Of a DNA stretch of 9,740 bases, positions 6,952-9,740 are shown in pieces. The position numbers and the translations under genes were made by a program. Origin of the DNA: Candidatus Poseidoniales archaeon (GTDB lineage: Archaea > Thermoplasmatota > Poseidoniia > Poseidoniales > Poseidoniaceae); contig QQSA01000113.1 in assembly GCA_003602535.1 (NCBI GenBank), forward strand, positions 1-9,740, in the 5' to 3' direction. The first letter of the stretch is position 1; the number at the start of each line of letters is the position of its first letter. Under the pieces are notes generated by a model. That model worked only from the letters and a program-made list of their open reading frames with translations, was not told where the DNA came from and made no database searches.

Positions 6952-7986
6952 ATGGCAGATTACACAATGCTTGTTGTTTATGCATCCCTTGCTTTGGGTG
7001 TTTCTTTCATATGCTCAATGCTAGAAGCAGTACTACTATCTATGTCAGTATCACATGTTAGCGTGATAAATAAATCTGGTAACAAAAACGGTGCCAGATG
7101 GGCTAGACTGAAAGAAGATGATTCAGTCAAACCTTTGACAGCCATATTAACTCTGAATACAATTGCTCATACCATGGGTGCCGCAGGAGTAGGTGCGGAA
7201 GTAGCTGAACAATTTGGTGATGACAAACTAACTATTGCCTCTATTATTTTGACATTAGCTGTACTATTCTTATCCGAGATTATTCCCAAAACATTGGGAT
7301 CTGCGTACTGGAAGGCATTATCAGTGCCTTCTGGAATTATATTATCTGGAATGACTAAACTTCTAACGCCTTTCTTTGTTCCACTTCTTTGGTTCAAAAG
7401 GCTTCTTCCGAAAGCAGGAACTGCAATTGTAACCAGAGATGAATTGCATGCATTGGCAGATATTAGTGAAGAAGAAGGGGAATTGGATGAAGATGAAGAA
7501 GCTGTCATTCATAACTTGCTGGCATTGCGTGAAATTCCAGTAAAGGATGTTATGACTCCACGCACAGTTACTCTTTCATTTGCACAAGAATGGACGATTC
7601 GACAAGTGCTGGATGATACAAAGATACTACGTTTCGGAAGAATGCCAGTCTATGAAGAAACAATAGATTCCCTATCTGGATTCGTACTACGTTCAGATAT
7701 TTTGATGGCTGCATCAATGGATGAGTGGGATACTGCTCTGATGGATATCAAAAAACCACTGCTCAGTATAGGAGTGGACGATAGTGTCGATCTGGCTCTA
7801 GATCGCTTTTTAGAATCAAAGGTACAGATACTGGCGGTTATCGACGAATTTGGCGGAACAGCAGGAATAATTACGATGGAAGATGTAATTGAGACATTGC
7901 TTGGAGAAGAGATTGTCGACGAATTGGATGAACATGAAGATATGCGCGAATTAGCTAGGGAGCAAGCAGCTAGTGAAGAAGAATGA
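6952..7986 (+). CDS. CNNM (DUF21) membrane protein with CBS pair, CorB/CorC-like
   Basis: Integral membrane protein of the CNNM/CorB family, linked to Mg2+ transport or homeostasis in other organisms. Counted from the ATG at 6952 (344 residues): hydrophobic segments at about 6-28, 61-88, 93-114 and 123-150, including the conserved SEIIPKTLG (108-116) of the DUF21 domain; an acidic connecting helix (about 168-184); and a CBS pair (about 195-255 and 265-318) with VMTPRTVT (200-207) and the hallmark DEFGGTAGIITMEDVIE (298-314). The chain ends about 25 residues later in an acidic tail, so the C-terminal CorC/HlyC domain of many bacterial members is absent. The frame stays open back to a GTG at 6829 inside metG, but residues before 6952 look unlike the family, hence this start; 6862 is the main alternative. 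Substrate is not determinable from sequence. Confidence 0.87.
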   Translation: MADYTMLVVYASLALGVSFICSMLEAVLLSMSVSHVSVINKSGNKNGARWARLKEDDSVKPLTAILTLNTIAHTMGAAGVGAEVAEQFGDDKLTIASIILTLAVLFLSEIIPKTLGSAYWKALSVPSGIILSGMTKLLTPFFVPLLWFKRLLPKAGTAIVTRDELHALADISEEEGELDEDEEAVIHNLLALREIPVKDVMTPRTVTLSFAQEWTIRQVLDDTKILRFGRMPVYEETIDSLSGFVLRSDILMAASMDEWDTALMDIKKPLLSIGVDDSVDLALDRFLESKVQILAVIDEFGGTAGIITMEDVIETLLGEEIVDELDEHEDMRELAREQAASEEE

Positions 7987-8922
7987 TCAGATTATCATAT
8001 CATCTATCCATTTCTTGATTAATCGATCTCTTTCAGAGTTAACCCTATTGTTAGAATGGCCTAATGAATCTATCAAATGTGATTGTAAATCAATATCTTG
8101 ACTTCTCAGAAGATCATAATGAAATCTTCCAAGCCTTTTGTCATTAGATGCCTGAAGTAATAATGTTGGCACTTTTGGCAAACCCCAATGTGGAACATCG
8201 ATATCTTTCCATTCGATACCTCCTGCCTCCGGGTGTATTTTGTTAAATCCTTGAAGTGCCCATTTCTTTAGCAATGGTAACATGAATGATAACCTACCTG
8301 ACATTTCCTCTAGTATCGGAGAATATGCAGCCATTGGCGATTCTAACATCAATGTCCCGTACTTGTCTTTCCACCAACCTTCGTGACGCTCATGATGCAT
8401 GCCCAAGCAAACAAAACCTCCTAAACTGTGTCCATAAAAATGAACTTTGTCGATTAGTGAATTATCAATCTCATTCAATAATGATTTAACATCAGATATC
8501 ACCTTACCCGCAGTCCATTCAGGTGTGTCGGGTGAAATTCCATGACCTCGCATATCAATTGCCATCGTGTGTAAACCCGCATTATGAAAAATCTGAATGC
8601 GTTCAAAAAACTTCTCAGATGAAGATTGCCAACCATGGACAAAAACTACTAGATCAGATTTTTGTTCTGAAATGTTTACGAAAGCGTATGCATTGGAGTC
8701 GAGATTCTCAACTTTCAGAATTTCCCACCCTGGCTGTGATAATATTAAGCTGCGCTTACTCGGACTTTGGAAAATTAATCTAAGTAGGATTTGTTGTATT
8801 ATCATTAATAGTATAATAAAAGAAAGGAAATAGCCATACGGCAAAATAAATGGAAGTAATAGTGTAAGTATGGCGTTTATGGAGATTGTTAAATTACTCC
8901 AAGTGGCCTTACGGCGTTCCAT
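7987..8922 (-). CDS. Membrane-anchored alpha/beta hydrolase
   Basis: A 311-residue serine hydrolase of the alpha/beta fold; the substrate is unknown. Two closely spaced hydrophobic segments (about 11-29 and 31-51) should anchor it in the membrane as a hairpin. The catalytic domain then shows the oxyanion strand VVFVHGW (92-98), DMRGHG (123-128), the nucleophile elbow GHSLGG (164-169, Ser166), Asp261 in QASNDKRLG, and His289 in SLGHSNN, so the Ser-Asp-His triad is complete. The closest familiar group by eye is the lipase/esterase/acylglycerol-lipase type, but I cannot name the family more precisely. The start is well supported by AGAGGA 6 nt upstream, located inside the end of the preceding RDD-like gene. 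That gene ends only 2 nt earlier, so the two are surely co-transcribed. The stop abuts the CNNM stop on the other strand. Confidence 0.85.
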   Translation of the reverse strand: MERRKATWSNLTISINAILTLLLPFILPYGYFLSFIILLMIIQQILLRLIFQSPSKRSLILSQPGWEILKVENLDSNAYAFVNISEQKSDLVVFVHGWQSSSEKFFERIQIFHNAGLHTMAIDMRGHGISPDTPEWTAGKVISDVKSLLNEIDNSLIDKVHFYGHSLGGFVCLGMHHERHEGWWKDKYGTLMLESPMAAYSPILEEMSGRLSFMLPLLKKWALQGFNKIHPEAGGIEWKDIDVPHWGLPKVPTLLLQASNDKRLGRFHYDLLRSQDIDLQSHLIDSLGHSNNRVNSERDRLIKKWIDDMII

Positions 8923-8924
8923 TC

Positions 8925-9740
8925 TCAGTCCTCTGATTCTTCATCATCTGAACTGTCGTCCGAATCTTCATCTTCGGATTCTTCTTCTGAAGCTGCTGCT
9001 GATTCAGCAGCTTTTGCAGCCTTTAACTCAGCCTTCTTTCTAGCCTTTTCTTGCCTTTCTTCTTGCTTTTGCTGCCACTTATCTCCAAAGTCACCTAAAG
9101 ATTCGAACCTAGCTAACCAACCAGTTTCTTCGCCTGTAGCAACGTGCTTGACCAAATAAGCGCTGAATGCTAGATCAAAGAGGCCTTGTGAATAATCAGA
9201 ATTCTTCTTGAAGAAGAAATTTACAATCCATAATAGTACTAGAACCGCACCAGTGATGAACGACCCCATTCCTCCAGAGGATAATATTTGGAAATTAGCC
9301 ATCATCAAAATTAATCCTAGTAGAGATAGGAACCCCAAAGAATTGTTTAAAATTGCATGTAAAGAAATAGGTTTGTTACCTGAAGAATTGATATATTTCG
9401 TTCTAGATACGAATTCACCAATATTTCGACCTGTCCAAATAGGTAGTACTAGCCAATTCATGATGATCATTAGTCCAGACCCGGCCCAAAGAGGAGTAAG
9501 ATTTGCATCTGCTCCAGTACTCAATATGCTCAGACAAGCTATTGCGATACCGAAGTTCCAAGAGAAATTGATTAACCATCCTATGTATCTTGGCATGCTG
9601 CCAGATAATTCATAACCTTCAGGCAATCCAGTCGGCCGGATTTTAGCTGGTTTAGATGCTTTTTCTGCCTTCTTCTTAGGGGCAGCCTTTGCTTTTGCTT
9701 CTGCCTTCTTTGGGGTTGCTTTCTTAGCAACTGCTTTCTT
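8925..9740 (-). CDS. RDD-like membrane protein with Lys/Ala-rich N-terminus and acidic tail (5' end outside window)
   Basis: The frame is open from the window edge to the TGA at 8925-8927, giving 271 visible residues; the true start lies beyond 9740. Residues 1-33 are a Lys/Ala tract (14 Lys, 11 Ala) with KKA-type repeats. Four hydrophobic segments follow (about 54-73, 84-103, 131-150, 157-177). Between the second and third sits TGRNIGE...SSGNKPISL (103-127), which resembles the 'GrTlGk...dG..ls' loop of RDD-family proteins; RYIGWLIN at the first segment fits the RDD opening, but the characteristic Asp is replaced by Asn, so the family call is tentative. A charged helix (about 221-250) leads to a 21-residue tail of only acidic residues and serine (15 Glu/Asp, 6 Ser). 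A shorter start at TTG 9624-9626 or ATG 9594-9596 is possible but would ignore a clean open frame. Function unknown; co-transcribed with the hydrolase. Confidence 0.75.
   Translation of the reverse strand, partial: KKAVAKKATPKKAEAKAKAAPKKKAEKASKPAKIRPTGLPEGYELSGSMPRYIGWLINFSWNFGIAIACLSILSTGADANLTPLWAGSGLMIIMNWLVLPIWTGRNIGEFVSRTKYINSSGNKPISLHAILNNSLGFLSLLGLILMMANFQILSSGGMGSFITGAVLVLLWIVNFFFKKNSDYSQGLFDLAFSAYLVKHVATGEETGWLARFESLGDFGDKWQQKQEERQEKARKKAELKAAKAAESAAASEEESEDEDSDDSSDDEESED
8929..8934 (-). promoter_or_regulatory. Shine-Dalgarno for the alpha/beta hydrolase
   Basis: AGAGGA on the minus strand ends 6 nt before the ATG at 8920-8922 and lies inside the last codons of the upstream gene, whose TGA (8925-8927) falls between the site and the start. 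This layout favours translation of the hydrolase by terminating or nearby ribosomes. Confidence 0.65.

Noticed and set aside
9208..9615. A 135-codon plus-strand frame opposite the RDD-like gene
   Set aside because: The minus strand has a continuous frame with hydrophobic segments and a good downstream operon fit; the plus-strand product has no recognisable features.

Overview
The window looks like a piece of a planktonic euryarchaeal chromosome, most likely Marine Group II (Poseidoniales) or a relative. It encodes informational and proteolytic proteins of clearly archaeal type: the proteasome-activating ATPase PAN with a C-terminal HbYX tail, archaeal MBF1 with a zinc ribbon and helix-turn-helix, an archaeal-length Tsr3 rRNA-modifying enzyme, and a methionyl-tRNA synthetase fused to its C-terminal tRNA-binding domain. 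These sit next to genes also common in bacteria (FdhD, split formiminotransferase and cyclodeaminase, a CNNM/CBS transporter). The DNA is AT-leaning by eye and very densely packed. The taxonomic placement is inference; no marker search was possible.

Layout, left to right. Positions 1-1575 hold a minus-strand run transcribed mbf1 > tsr3 > fdhD, with a 4-nt ATGA overlap between the first two and a 20-nt gap before the third; fdhD is cut by the window start. A roughly 100-nt divergent intergenic region (1576-1676) separates it from the plus-strand run pan > glutamate formimidoyltransferase > cyclodeaminase (1677-4597). The last two of these overlap by 4 nt and form a two-step one-carbon module. 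The run meets metG (minus, 4598-6835) stop-to-stop with no intergenic base. A second divergent region (6836-6951) separates metG from a CNNM/CBS membrane protein (plus, 6952-7986). That gene again abuts the next one stop-to-stop: a minus-strand pair made of an RDD-like membrane protein with strongly charged tails (8925-9740, cut by the window end) followed 2 nt later by a membrane-anchored alpha/beta hydrolase (7987-8922).

Functional themes. mbf1, tsr3 and pan are gene-expression and protein-quality-control genes. The formiminotransferase/cyclodeaminase pair feeds methenyl-tetrahydrofolate from formiminoglutamate. FdhD implies a molybdenum or tungsten formate dehydrogenase elsewhere in the genome. 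The right-hand third is envelope-related.

No RNA gene, mobile element, CRISPR array or defence island was seen, and there is no gene-free stretch above about 120 nt. I see no convincing undescribed multi-gene system. The points most worth checking are the bipolar charged tails of the RDD-like protein, the altered KMSKS motif of MetG, the placement of fdhD, and the two zero-gap convergent gene junctions.
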